This document shows positions 22,301-30,150 of a DNA stretch of 38,554 nucleotides, piece after piece. The stretch comes from Coemansia sp. RSA 1804 (lineage: Eukaryota; Kickxellomycota; Kickxellomycetes; Kickxellales; Kickxellaceae). The notes under the pieces are model-generated. The model searched no databases and was not told the origin of the DNA. It saw only the letters and a program-made list of their open reading frames with translations. The position numbers and the translations under genes were made by a program. The stretch's first letter is position 1. The number at the start of each line of letters is the position of its first letter. Where the stretch lies: positions 1 to 38,554 of the forward strand of contig JANBTH010000085.1 of NCBI GenBank assembly GCA_027578815.1, read 5' to 3'.

Positions 22301-23213
22301 TGCCAGGGTCCGCTTCCAGCCCCTCGTCCTCCTCGTCCTCGTCAGCCTGCTCGCGGATGGGCCCAAAGCTGCCGGAGCTGGTGTTGAGGTTTGTGGGGCT
22401 TGTGAATGTGAACGCCTGCCCGCCAAAGAGCCCCGAGTCCCGGTCGTCGTTTGCTGGCGGCTGGCGTGCCGGCGTCTGCGGCGACCACTTGCCTTTGGCA
22501 GTAGTAGTAGAAGAAGAAGCGGACGGCTCTGCTTCTCGTGGCAGTGCTTGAGTTGCTTTTGGTGCTGGCGATGCTGCTGCTGCTGCTGTTGCGGCGCGCG
22601 GCGTCTGGCGCGAGGCGCGCATCAGGTCGTCCAGCGTAATCGTGCGCGGCGAGTTGAACGAGGATCCCGAGATCAGACTCATTGGCGGCGACGATCCGCT
22701 GCCGCTCGCAGACGACGCCGACGCCGGCGGCTTCCCAAGCAGGTGCGCAAACTGGTTGTTGTAGGCTGCAAGAATGCGTCGCCGCCGCGTCTCGTCAACT
22801 GCTGCCGACTCCTGCGGCGGCATCGCTGCCGCCTGTGCGCTGCCGCCTGTGCGCTGGTACGAGATGCGATGGAGCGGAAGGCTGGCTCGGCTGCGGTCTG
22901 CGCTCCGAGTCTGGCCTCTGCCGGCATCAGCAGATTCCGCATCTGCAGCAGTGCTGGCATCAGCGGAATACATCGGATTGTTCTCCCCCGCCTGGCGCCT
23001 GCCCGATGCTGACTCTGCTGTTGCTGCTGCTGTCATTGCTGGCAGCGACAGATGTACGTTTTCTGGGAGATGCCCGCTGCTTGTTGACGAGATGTTTGCC
23101 GACGACGGCGGACTGGGCGATGCAAAGTCTATCTGATTGAACGACGATCCAGAGCTCCCGTCTGCTGCCCGGTCAAACGGCGTCTGGTTGTTTCCTGTGT
23201 GCGAAGAAGACAT
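10323..23213 (-). CDS. giant low-complexity multi-pass membrane protein of unknown function (contains assembly gap)
   Basis: A single open frame of about 4,296 residues has no visible intron. The true ATG is at 23211-23213 (protein start MSSSHTGNNQ); the frame runs on to a TTG at 23306. Residues 1 to about 2,940 are predicted disordered, with Ser, Ala, Gly and Gln tracts and proline motifs (KPLPQKP near 1907, PVAPKRR near 1810). From about 2950 there are some eight hydrophobic segments: roughly 2950-2963, 2977-2997, 3003-3027, 3097-3119, 3158-3188, 3405-3422, 3438-3490 and 3495-3523. A soluble C-terminal domain of about 770 residues follows, ending VWLDVIVYGDSH. The order suggests a fungal membrane protein with a huge cytosolic tail. 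I do not recognise the family; it is not clearly Atg9 or a TRP channel. A 92-base N run (19186-19277) interrupts a poly-Gln tract, so the exact length is uncertain. Confidence 0.8.
16262..16731 (-). repeat. cluster of CAG/poly-Gln tracts in the giant gene
   Basis: Read on the minus strand, several interrupted CAG runs (near 16268-16300, 16430-16445, 16503-16545 and 16687-16730) encode poly-Gln mixed with Met, His and Leu. This is a Gln-rich part of the disordered region. Other short homopolymer tracts, such as poly-Gly from a GGA-type run at 17095-17125, occur in the same gene. Confidence 0.8.
19101..19361. repeat. 84-bp duplicated flanks around a 92-base N gap, ending in (CTG)10
   Basis: The 84 bases at 19101-19184 are identical to 19278-19361. 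Both end in ten CTG units (CAG in the sense of the gene). Between them is one extra base, then N from 19186 to 19277. The right-hand sequence starts exactly at the first repeated base. This is what two contig ends that overlap but were not merged would look like. A true 177-bp in-frame tandem repeat is the alternative. Confidence 0.85.
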
Positions 23214-25284
23214 ATCGCCTTGTATTGTCAATGTTCTTCCTTGCTTTTGAGTACCGGGGCGCTGTGAGTAAGTCTCCCCTTTTTTGGCTCTATTTCTATC
23301 TATCAATAACTCTCTTTTTCGTCTTCTATGCCCCGCGTTCCTCTTAATTTTGTGTGCGTGTGTATGACTCTCGTGTCAAATAACGCGGACCCGCTGTGCC
23401 GGCAAGGCCGAATGAAAATGAATATAGAAAACAACGAAAGCCTCAGCACTATAACGTGCTTGTTTTGCGTGTCCAAGCCCTGGCTTTACAATATAATAAT
23501 AATAACAATAAAACACGACAGTACCAGCCGAGTGGTAATAACATAAAAACGGGAAATAGAAAAGCAAGCGAACGAGCTATATACTAAATACGATAAAAAA
23601 AAAGAATAGAACCTGGCAATAAAAAATAAAAAAAGTAATAGCGCATCTTATTTGGCTTCTTCTCTACTCTGTTTTTTTCGTTGTTGTTGTTGTTGTTGTT
23701 CGCCATAACGCGGAGTTGCCAAGCTCAAGCACAGGCACAGACATTGCCATTATTTCTGCCTTTTTGCAGGTTTGTGCTTGCAGATTCGCACTATTTCAGA
23801 AAATCGCTGCTTCTCCACCCCCACTCCCTGATGTTGTTTTTTGTTTTTTCTTATTTTTTGTTGTTGTCATTGACATTTTCACCCTTTGGATTTCAGGAAC
23901 CGCCTTGATTAGGATCACCAGCCTTACTGTCCATCTCTGATCAAACCAATAGCAATTTTTTCACTCCCTCTTTTTTTCTCTTTTGATCCACACCAGTCCT
24001 TTCTCCCTTTCTCTTCTCTTTTCTTTCTGATTCTTCTCTTTGTAAACTGTTTTAATGTTCTTTGTAACTCTATTCCTTTATTCTTTTTGTATTTTTAAAA
24101 TGTAAGTACTTTTGAAGCAAGCAGTTTTTATTCCTTTTCCTTTGTAGTTATGATGGTTCTTATAATTTGCGTCTGAATTTCTCTCTTTCCATTTCGGTGG
24201 AAGGACGAGTAAGGGGTCTTCCGCACCTGTTTCCTTTCGCCGGGAAACCCATTTATTGGGGTCGGTACGATCATATGACGATTAAATTTTCTGCTGAACT
24301 AATATTTAAGGATGATAGGAGAAAGAAGAGGAGGAGGTCTGTTTTGGTATATTGTTTGCTAATATCTGCTGTTGTTGTTTATTTGATTATAGTTATTATT
24401 TTTTGTATGTGTAGGTGACTAATTCAAACTTTTTTGTGTATGCTGTAAGTAAGAGGCTGATTCATAGGGTTCTGTTACAACTGTCCTATGATTATAACAT
24501 TTGACTGCACTTTTTTATTTCCGAATATCAATATGTGGAGTATACCAAATTTTCACCAAGATCTATGAGGACGCTGGCAATTCTTTTTATATCTATTTTG
24601 ATACCATGATACGTGGCGACGTGGAGATGAAACAGTTTCGCTAATCTGAATTACTTTGTATTCTGCGTATAATGTAGGTTGATAGGAAATGGTGTCTGTG
24701 CAATTGCAGCTCATTTTATTTTGCTGGCAGCGGCACATAGCACATTTTCTGACTCTGCTTGGCTACTGTAGATGATCTTTTTTATCAAAACTCAACGGTA
24801 ATAAATAAACCTTTGTTCAATAGATGTGATAGCAAACTTGAAAGTGAGGGTAAAACTATTTGAAGCACATTCCCGTTGAGGAATACTGGCTGTTGCTCTG
24901 GAGGAGTTTTAAAGTTACTTACAAACGAAATATGAGAAATGGTGTGTTTATAATTTGCATTTCACATTATCTGCTTGAATATTTCTTTTCCGCACGTTTT
25001 TCTGATATTGAAGACTTGTGCAGTCTGTCAATTCAACATATGAAGTTTCCTGTTGTACGCGTGGTTTTTCATTTTCTTGAAAATGTAGTTGTAGAAAGAT
25101 GTGTTGTGACTGCAACATTATTCTCAGTCATTACTCTATAAATATTAGATATTACAGAGTGAAAATTACGTGGTTTATTCATCTCTTTCTCTTTCTCTCT
25201 CATTCAGTATTACTCTTTGCTCATTAATTTGTACATTGCTGTATCACGATTATTGCTCTTTTGCATAGGAAATAAATATATAAA
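23214..25284. other. long intergenic region upstream of the giant gene
   Basis: These 2.07 kb are AT-rich and pyrimidine-rich on the plus strand. They include a (TTG)n run at about 23681-23700 and long CT tracts from 23780 to 24050. They hold the promoter of the giant gene (reading left) and, near 25285, that of the F-box-like gene. One possible spliced gene is listed separately (24055-24418). Other frames here begin at non-ATG codons and look random. Confidence 0.5.
24055..24418 (+). CDS. possible spliced small membrane protein (exons 24055-24101 and 24148-24418)
   Basis: A strong donor (AT|GTAAGTAC at 24102) and a strong acceptor (pyrimidine tract then TTTGTAG ending at 24147) define a 46-nt intron. 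Splicing joins an ATG frame at 24055 to an 83-codon open frame; without splicing the ATG frame stops at once at TAA. The joined product would have 105 residues. It starts with a hydrophobic segment (about 1-16), then a middle with DDRRKKRRRS, and ends in a membrane span (about 80-102). Codon use is AT-rich, unlike the neighbouring genes, and the ATG context is weak. It may instead be a spliced non-coding RNA or leader. I do not recognise it. Confidence 0.3.
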
Positions 25285-25968
25285 ATGTTTCCAGGTAGCG
25301 TACTTTTAAACGTGTTAGGGAATGCAATTCAGCTTCCCAACAACACAACGCCAAGTCTCTCACACTGGGGGTTGTGCCAATTGCCATTAGTCCAAGTAAA
25401 CAGAAAGTGGCACAAAGCGCTATTTCCTGTAGTTGGCAATGAAGCCCATTCAGTGTTAAAGAAGCAAACGGACTATATAATTGAGGAGCATGCAAGATCA
25501 TCAATGGTTAGAAGACTTAGGATTGAGGGAAACACTGCGATTATGTCTCAAGATATGGCAGCAGCTAGGCCCTCACGGTTGGTTGTAAACATGTTGGCCT
25601 ACAACGGTGCTCTGACACCATTAGAAGTACTGGTTGATCAGACAATGATTAACAGATATGCATTCAGTGAAGTGAAAGAGCTGTTTATAGAGATTGATAC
25701 AAGAAATAATGCAAAGGCAAGTACGATGTGTATATTTGAAACAAATGAGGAGTCTGAAGCCCTGGCGCGCAGAATGGCTAGATTTCTTCCTGATGTAAAG
25801 AGGTTTGTTGCCAGAACATATGGCGACGACAGTGATGCCTGGGCTTTTGTTAAAACGCTGGCGGAAACCAAGAAGAAAAACGACGGCTCCTTCCAGTTTG
25901 ACACAAACTGCGCAACTCCGTTCTCCGGATGGTGGTTTATGGCCAATGCCTTACACAACAAGAGTTAA
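25285..25968 (+). CDS. F-box-like leader protein, short or truncated
   Basis: The 227-residue product starts at an ATG preceded by an A-rich TATATAAA sequence. The first 60 residues (VLLNVLGNAIQLP, then LCQLPLVQVNRKWHKALFPVV) resemble the F-box-like start of large fungal LRR proteins, in which a short helical pair ends in a VNRxWxxxxxPxx pattern. The rest (for example FSEVKELFIEID, then EALARRMARFLPDVKRF) fits an alternation of LRR-like strands and helices. Such proteins are usually several hundred residues longer, so this one may be truncated. No continuing frame is seen after the TAA at 25966. A role in substrate recognition for an SCF-type ubiquitin ligase is inference from the fold only. 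It is convergent with pyridoxal kinase, 162 bp away. Confidence 0.6.
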   Translation: MFPGSVLLNVLGNAIQLPNNTTPSLSHWGLCQLPLVQVNRKWHKALFPVVGNEAHSVLKKQTDYIIEEHARSSMVRRLRIEGNTAIMSQDMAAARPSRLVVNMLAYNGALTPLEVLVDQTMINRYAFSEVKELFIEIDTRNNAKASTMCIFETNEESEALARRMARFLPDVKRFVARTYGDDSDAWAFVKTLAETKKKNDGSFQFDTNCATPFSGWWFMANALHNKS

Positions 25969-26130
25969 GGAGATAAGTCGCTATTTTTTGACATTTTTCC
26001 TTACAATTCAAAGCAACCAGCAAGCTTTATATAGCTTTCGTTAATAATACGATGCATTTGCAATTTATCCATGATAAACAAATAAGAAAGTGACAGCTAG
26101 AAAAAGCTAGGGTCGAGTCTAAACATGCCG

Positions 26131-27162
26131 TCAGAACAAAACAGCACGATGTTCAAGAACCGGATGAGTGATAAGATTCTGTGACTGGATGATGCGCAGC
26201 TCAAACCCACGAACCATTTCAGAGGGCCTGCTTCCACGCCGCAAGGAATCGGAGGAGACAGCCACGCCCGTCTGCTGCTGGAACAGCTCCGTTTCGCGCA
26301 TCACTCCGGCCTGCGTAGCAATAGCCAGCTCGCATGCCTGAGCAAGAACAACGCCGGCAGCCCCCTCCTTCTCAGAGTCAGCTGCAGATTCGGAGACAGA
26401 GGCGTGGCGGGCGGCAACTAGTGCTGTAAACAAGTCGCCGGAGCCTGTAAAGTAGCCGTACAGGCGAGGGAACGCAATATAGAAGCACTGGGTCTTCTTC
26501 TCGCCGCCATGCGTGGTCTGCTGCGACCCAACAAGATAGAGGAGCCCAGAACGGTCCCTTTCCTCTTCCTCCTCCTTCTCCTCCTCCTCGCTTTGGGCGT
26601 CTGCGGCAGGAAGCGCCAGCGACGTGATAACAACATCGGGAACGCCAAGTGAGTGCAGCTTGTTGCAAACAGCGCGCGCATCCTCGAGCGAGGAGATACT
26701 GATGCCGGAGAGCGCCTCGGCCTCGAACTGGTTGGGCGTAATGATATTGGCCAGCGGACACAGCACGTCTCTGTAGAGCGAAACCAGCTCCTCCGGCACA
26801 TAGAGCGCTCCATCGTCGCCAAGCACCGGATCCAGCACAAACACAAGATCCGGGTTAGTGCGCCGAAGGCTGCGCGCTATCTCTTCAACGGCCCGCACGT
26901 TGCCGCTGTTGCCGATGTATCCGGACAGAAGATGCGAGTATCCGGTATCCAGTCCGTTGTCGCAGAGCCCCTCGAACAGCTCGCGCAGCTGCGTATCCGA
27001 GAACCGGGTGCCGCGCACTGTGTTGTATCCGGTGTGGTTGCTGAATTGCACCGTGTTTATCACATCCACCTCGTGCCCGAGCAGCTGCAGCGGAAACGTA
27101 GCTGCCCTGTTACCGACATAGCCTGACACCACGTGTGACTGGATAGACAGAATCCGCCGCAT
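26131..27162 (-). CDS. pyridoxal kinase
   Basis: The 343-residue enzyme phosphorylates pyridoxal, pyridoxine and pyridoxamine with ATP in the cytosolic B6 salvage pathway (yeast homologue BUD16). It starts MRRILSIQSHVVSGYVGN, the usual family start. Substrate and nucleotide motifs are in order: FSNHTGY (40-46), GYSHLLSGYIG (74-84), DPVLGDDG (111-118), TPNQFEAE (142-149) and TGSGDLFTAL (239-248), where D243 is the likely catalytic base. A Glu-rich insert (about 189-204, SEEEEKEEEEERDR) precedes the LYLVGSQ strand and is likely a surface loop. The ATG at 27160-27162 is the first in frame. Length fits fungal enzymes (about 310-350). No introns are seen. Confidence 0.95.
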   Translation of the reverse strand: MRRILSIQSHVVSGYVGNRAATFPLQLLGHEVDVINTVQFSNHTGYNTVRGTRFSDTQLRELFEGLCDNGLDTGYSHLLSGYIGNSGNVRAVEEIARSLRRTNPDLVFVLDPVLGDDGALYVPEELVSLYRDVLCPLANIITPNQFEAEALSGISISSLEDARAVCNKLHSLGVPDVVITSLALPAADAQSEEEEKEEEEERDRSGLLYLVGSQQTTHGGEKKTQCFYIAFPRLYGYFTGSGDLFTALVAARHASVSESAADSEKEGAAGVVLAQACELAIATQAGVMRETELFQQQTGVAVSSDSLRRGSRPSEMVRGFELRIIQSQNLITHPVLEHRAVLF

Positions 27163-27602
27163 CGAGAAGAATAGAGTTACTGTGGTCGAATGAGCGAATT
27201 TGAAAAAATAAATAAATAAAAGAGGCAGTGGGATTTAGATATGGTTCATGTTTGTGCCGCAATATAAGAGAAGAGAAGAGAAGAGAAGAACAATCAAAGA
27301 GAGGAGAGAGGCAATACTAGTAGATGTCACAATAGTGGTCATGAGTCTTTAGCTTTCAGCTCTTTAGCTTCTAGTCAAAAGAAGGAGGGGGGAGAGAAGG
27401 AAGGTTCAAGTTAAGCGATGTAGTTAATAGCTGAGAAATAACAAAAAAACGTAGCAAAAGCCCCGATTCCAAACTCCCCCCTCCCACTAGTCGTTATCGT
27501 GCTATGCCGCAGCGAAATAAAAGCGGAGGGCCATCCCATCCGTCCAGACGATCCAGGATCCCCGATTCCAGACAGAGCGGAAAGTAATCAGATCAGATCA
27601 GA
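27163..27602. other. intergenic region, promoter of pyridoxal kinase
   Basis: This stretch lies between the 5' end of pyridoxal kinase and the 3' end of the CAP gene, both on the minus strand. It holds a GAGAA-type microsatellite (about 27267-27290) and two copies of CCCCGATTCCA about 100 bp apart (near 27462 and 27560). A GATCA tandem repeat (about 27590-27609) runs into the end of the CAP coding region. I see no gene. Confidence 0.5.
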
Positions 27603-28445
27603 TCAGATCTGGCGGCGGCGACGGTTGGCGGAGCCGCACTGCTTGCAGGGCTTGCACTTGCCAGCGGCAATGGAGCCCTTTGGCACGCGCTTGCACTTGC
27701 CAGGCGAGACGGCGGCAGGAGCAGTGGCAGAAGCAGACGCGACAACGGCATCCTCGGCCTGGACTTGGGTAGCTGGCGACGCAGCAACAGGAGAAGCAAC
27801 AGGAGAAGGAGAAGCAGCAGCAGCGGAGGTGGTAGCGCTCTGCGGAGAGTGAACAACCCGCTCGGGCACCTCTGCAGCCGCGGATGTGGCGGATGCAACA
27901 GGCGAGGGAGTCGCGGTAGCGCCACGAGTAGCACCAAGCGACATTCCGTTGGAGCACGACAGCGTGTAGAAGTTGGAGGCATCGGCCTCATCGAAGGGCG
28001 ACGCAAAGTCAACGGTGTAGAAGTAGCCACTGGACGAGATGCCGCCACCGCAAACGGTGAAGTCGGAATTCATGATGTTGGCCCTGTGGCCTTCCGACGC
28101 CATCCACGCCGTCTGCATGCCCGAGATGCTGTAAGGCCCCTCGGCCAGATTTTCGCCGGCTGTCTTGTAGTTGAAGTGAACAGTTGCCAGACGGTCTGCC
28201 AGTCCGTATGAGGAGGAGCCTGCCACCTCAAAATGGCCGATTTCGTCCGTTGACAGCTGGTACTGGCTGTGGCTGACGGCTATCGTGTCCAATGCTGGGT
28301 ACCACTGCAGCGCTTTGACTCCACCTTTGGCGCGGTCCTGGTTGGCTGCACAGCACAGATGCTGGCCGGCCGTCGGCGCAATGGTATCGGCCGAGACGGC
28401 GGCTGCGGCTGCGGCTGCCGTGGCGAGTGCGGCGGTAAGCTTCAT
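27603..28445 (-). CDS. secreted CAP/SCP-domain protein with a basic Cys-rich tail
   Basis: The 280-residue protein has an Ala-rich signal peptide (about 1-19). A CAP (PR-1/SCP) domain follows at about 30-150, with H59, GENLAEG at 97-103 and EGHRANIMN at 118-126, the classic CAP signatures, then VCGGGI. A Ser/Ala/Pro/Thr-rich linker (about 165-245) leads to a basic tail with four cysteines (CKRVPKG, CKPCKQC) and RRRR near the end. Fungal CAP proteins (yeast Pry family) bind sterols or fatty acids outside the cell; that role here is inference. The ATG at 28443-28445 is the first in frame. The stop lies inside a GATCA repeat. The single CAP domain contrasts with the two-domain protein at 30151. 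Confidence 0.9.
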   Translation of the reverse strand: MKLTAALATAAAAAAAVSADTIAPTAGQHLCCAANQDRAKGGVKALQWYPALDTIAVSHSQYQLSTDEIGHFEVAGSSSYGLADRLATVHFNYKTAGENLAEGPYSISGMQTAWMASEGHRANIMNSDFTVCGGGISSSGYFYTVDFASPFDEADASNFYTLSCSNGMSLGATRGATATPSPVASATSAAAEVPERVVHSPQSATTSAAAASPSPVASPVAASPATQVQAEDAVVASASATAPAAVSPGKCKRVPKGSIAAGKCKPCKQCGSANRRRRQI

Positions 28446-30150
28446 TTGCGATTGGTAGCGGCGGGATATAAAGGGCGGTTGGTGAATAAGAGGGAAAAGG
28501 GTGAAGCGGAGGGATCTGTGCGTCGGCTGGGGTGTTTCAAAGTATGGATGTTAAGGCGCAGCCTAGTAACAGTGTACTTTCTTTCTTTCTTTGTTCCTTG
28601 CAAAGTAAGCAGGAAAGACCGGTTAAGTGGAATTGATACGGAAAGCAGAGCTGGAAAAAAGGGGCAGGTAAAAAGAAGGGTGAGATGTTGATATGTCTAG
28701 CGTCTAAACAATACCAAAATGTCCCAGCGATATAATAAAGAAGAAGGGTGAGGTAAGGGGTATTACAAGTGTAGGTAGAAAAAATACGCAGAAAAAGAAA
28801 GCCAGGCAACAAAAGGAAGAAGCAGAAGAGAAGAAGGAAGGAGAACAGCAAGAGAGTTTAAAGGAGCTGGATGAGCAACAGAAAACGCAATATAGAATGG
28901 TAAAACCCAGCGCAAGACCTTTGTTAGCATCGCCTCTCTCCTCTGTTTTCTTTCCTTTCTGGCTGTCCATGAAATGCGTCTCAAATCCTGCAACTCTCCA
29001 TTTTTCCTTTTCTTTCTCTCTTTCTCTGTCTCAGTCTTGGGCCAAAGGCCGGGCTGCTGATAGTGGTGGATGTTGGGAGGACAGGAAGGGACCAGAAAGC
29101 ATGCACGCATTTTCGTGCAGCTCAAAAAGAGACCATTCAAAAAATAAAATAAAATAAAATAAGAATACAAAAAGAAATGATTGACATTTCCTTTTGGTTT
29201 CTCTTCTATTTTGCATCCGCCTTGGCCTGGAGAGGCGCCCCGCTCTTTGTAGCAGACACACAAGATAAATGCCTCTCTTCTTTTTCACCTACATTTCCAT
29301 GGAGGTAAAATACCGCACCGTAAAATAGGAATTGGGCCTTTTTAGGTTCTTTGACAAACAGTGCGAGATGGCTCTCTTTTTGGCATTGCAGGCAGACCTT
29401 CTTTTTTTCTGCAATCACCCCGCGTGTGCTTGTGAGTGAGTGAGTTGGATATATGTAGAAGCGTGTGGAGGCAAAAGAAGGGGGAGGGCACTATCAGGCG
29501 GTCTGGGACCGGCCCTCGCTTCCGCCCAAACCGCCTGCTGCAGCCAATCAGGGTCCCCGCATCTGGGCTCGGAAAGCGCGGATGGGGAAAAAGCTTTGCT
29601 TTGCTTCTCATTCCATTCCACTTCCGACCAAAATAAAAGGCAACCAGTCCAAGCACATCCTTTTCTTCCTTTTGCTTCCAAGCGCGTGTGTCACCTCTAT
29701 TTGGAATCGGGTGCATGCAAATATCCCCCCATGCACCGGCGCCCGCCCAATGGGCATGCCAACCAGAAACAGACAAGCAAGTAATAACAACAAACAAACA
29801 AACAGAGAAAAGCAAACAGAGAAAACACCATGGAATGGATAAACAGGCTCGCGCTCCTGACAAAAACAAGTGAACAAGAAAGCGTGAAACCAGAGTCGCA
29901 AGAATGGGGGACCAGCGGTGCATGAACGATTTGCGGCATCGAGTAAAAAAGAAGGAAAATGTCGTGTCGATCGCTCTGGTTTCGCCTTCACCATATGTGC
30001 TTTCTTTTTGCATTGCCGCATATATACCTGCTGATATTATTATTGTTTTTATATTTCCATGCCAATGTCCAAGGACCGAAACGATGGTGTTGTCGTCTGT
30101 CCAACTTCTAAATAAAAAAGTAAACAACTAAATAACAGGAAATAAAGTGA
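28446..30150. other. 1.7-kb intergenic region with a promoter-like GC-rich island
   Basis: It lies between two minus-strand CAP genes. The right end holds the 3' region of the larger CAP gene and the left end the promoter of the smaller one. A GC-rich island at about 29470-29600 is listed separately. A 261-codon minus frame (29342-30127) begins at TTG and has no recognisable domain. A 31-codon plus-strand frame at 29830-29925 has an ideal start context (ACCATGG) but is too short to call. Tandem repeats include TTTC near 28578 and AAACA/CAAA near 29790. Confidence 0.4.
29470..29640 (+). promoter_or_regulatory. possible plus-strand promoter with CCAAT box
   Basis: A GC-rich block in AT-rich DNA contains CCGCCC near 29522, CCAATCA at 29544-29550 and an A-rich AATAAAAGG near 29632. 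The order CCAAT, then an AT-rich box about 85 bp on, resembles a fungal core promoter. No recognised coding frame follows, so the transcript is uncertain. Confidence 0.25.

Noticed and set aside
24860..25141. 93-codon plus frame
   Set aside because: It starts at TTG, shows no domain and lies in AT-rich DNA.
26101..26130. tRNA B-box-like GGTCGAGTCT
   Set aside because: It lacks a base of the B-box consensus, and no A box or cloverleaf fits around it.
29342..30127. 261-codon minus frame between the CAP genes
   Set aside because: It starts at TTG, has an irregular composition and no signature.
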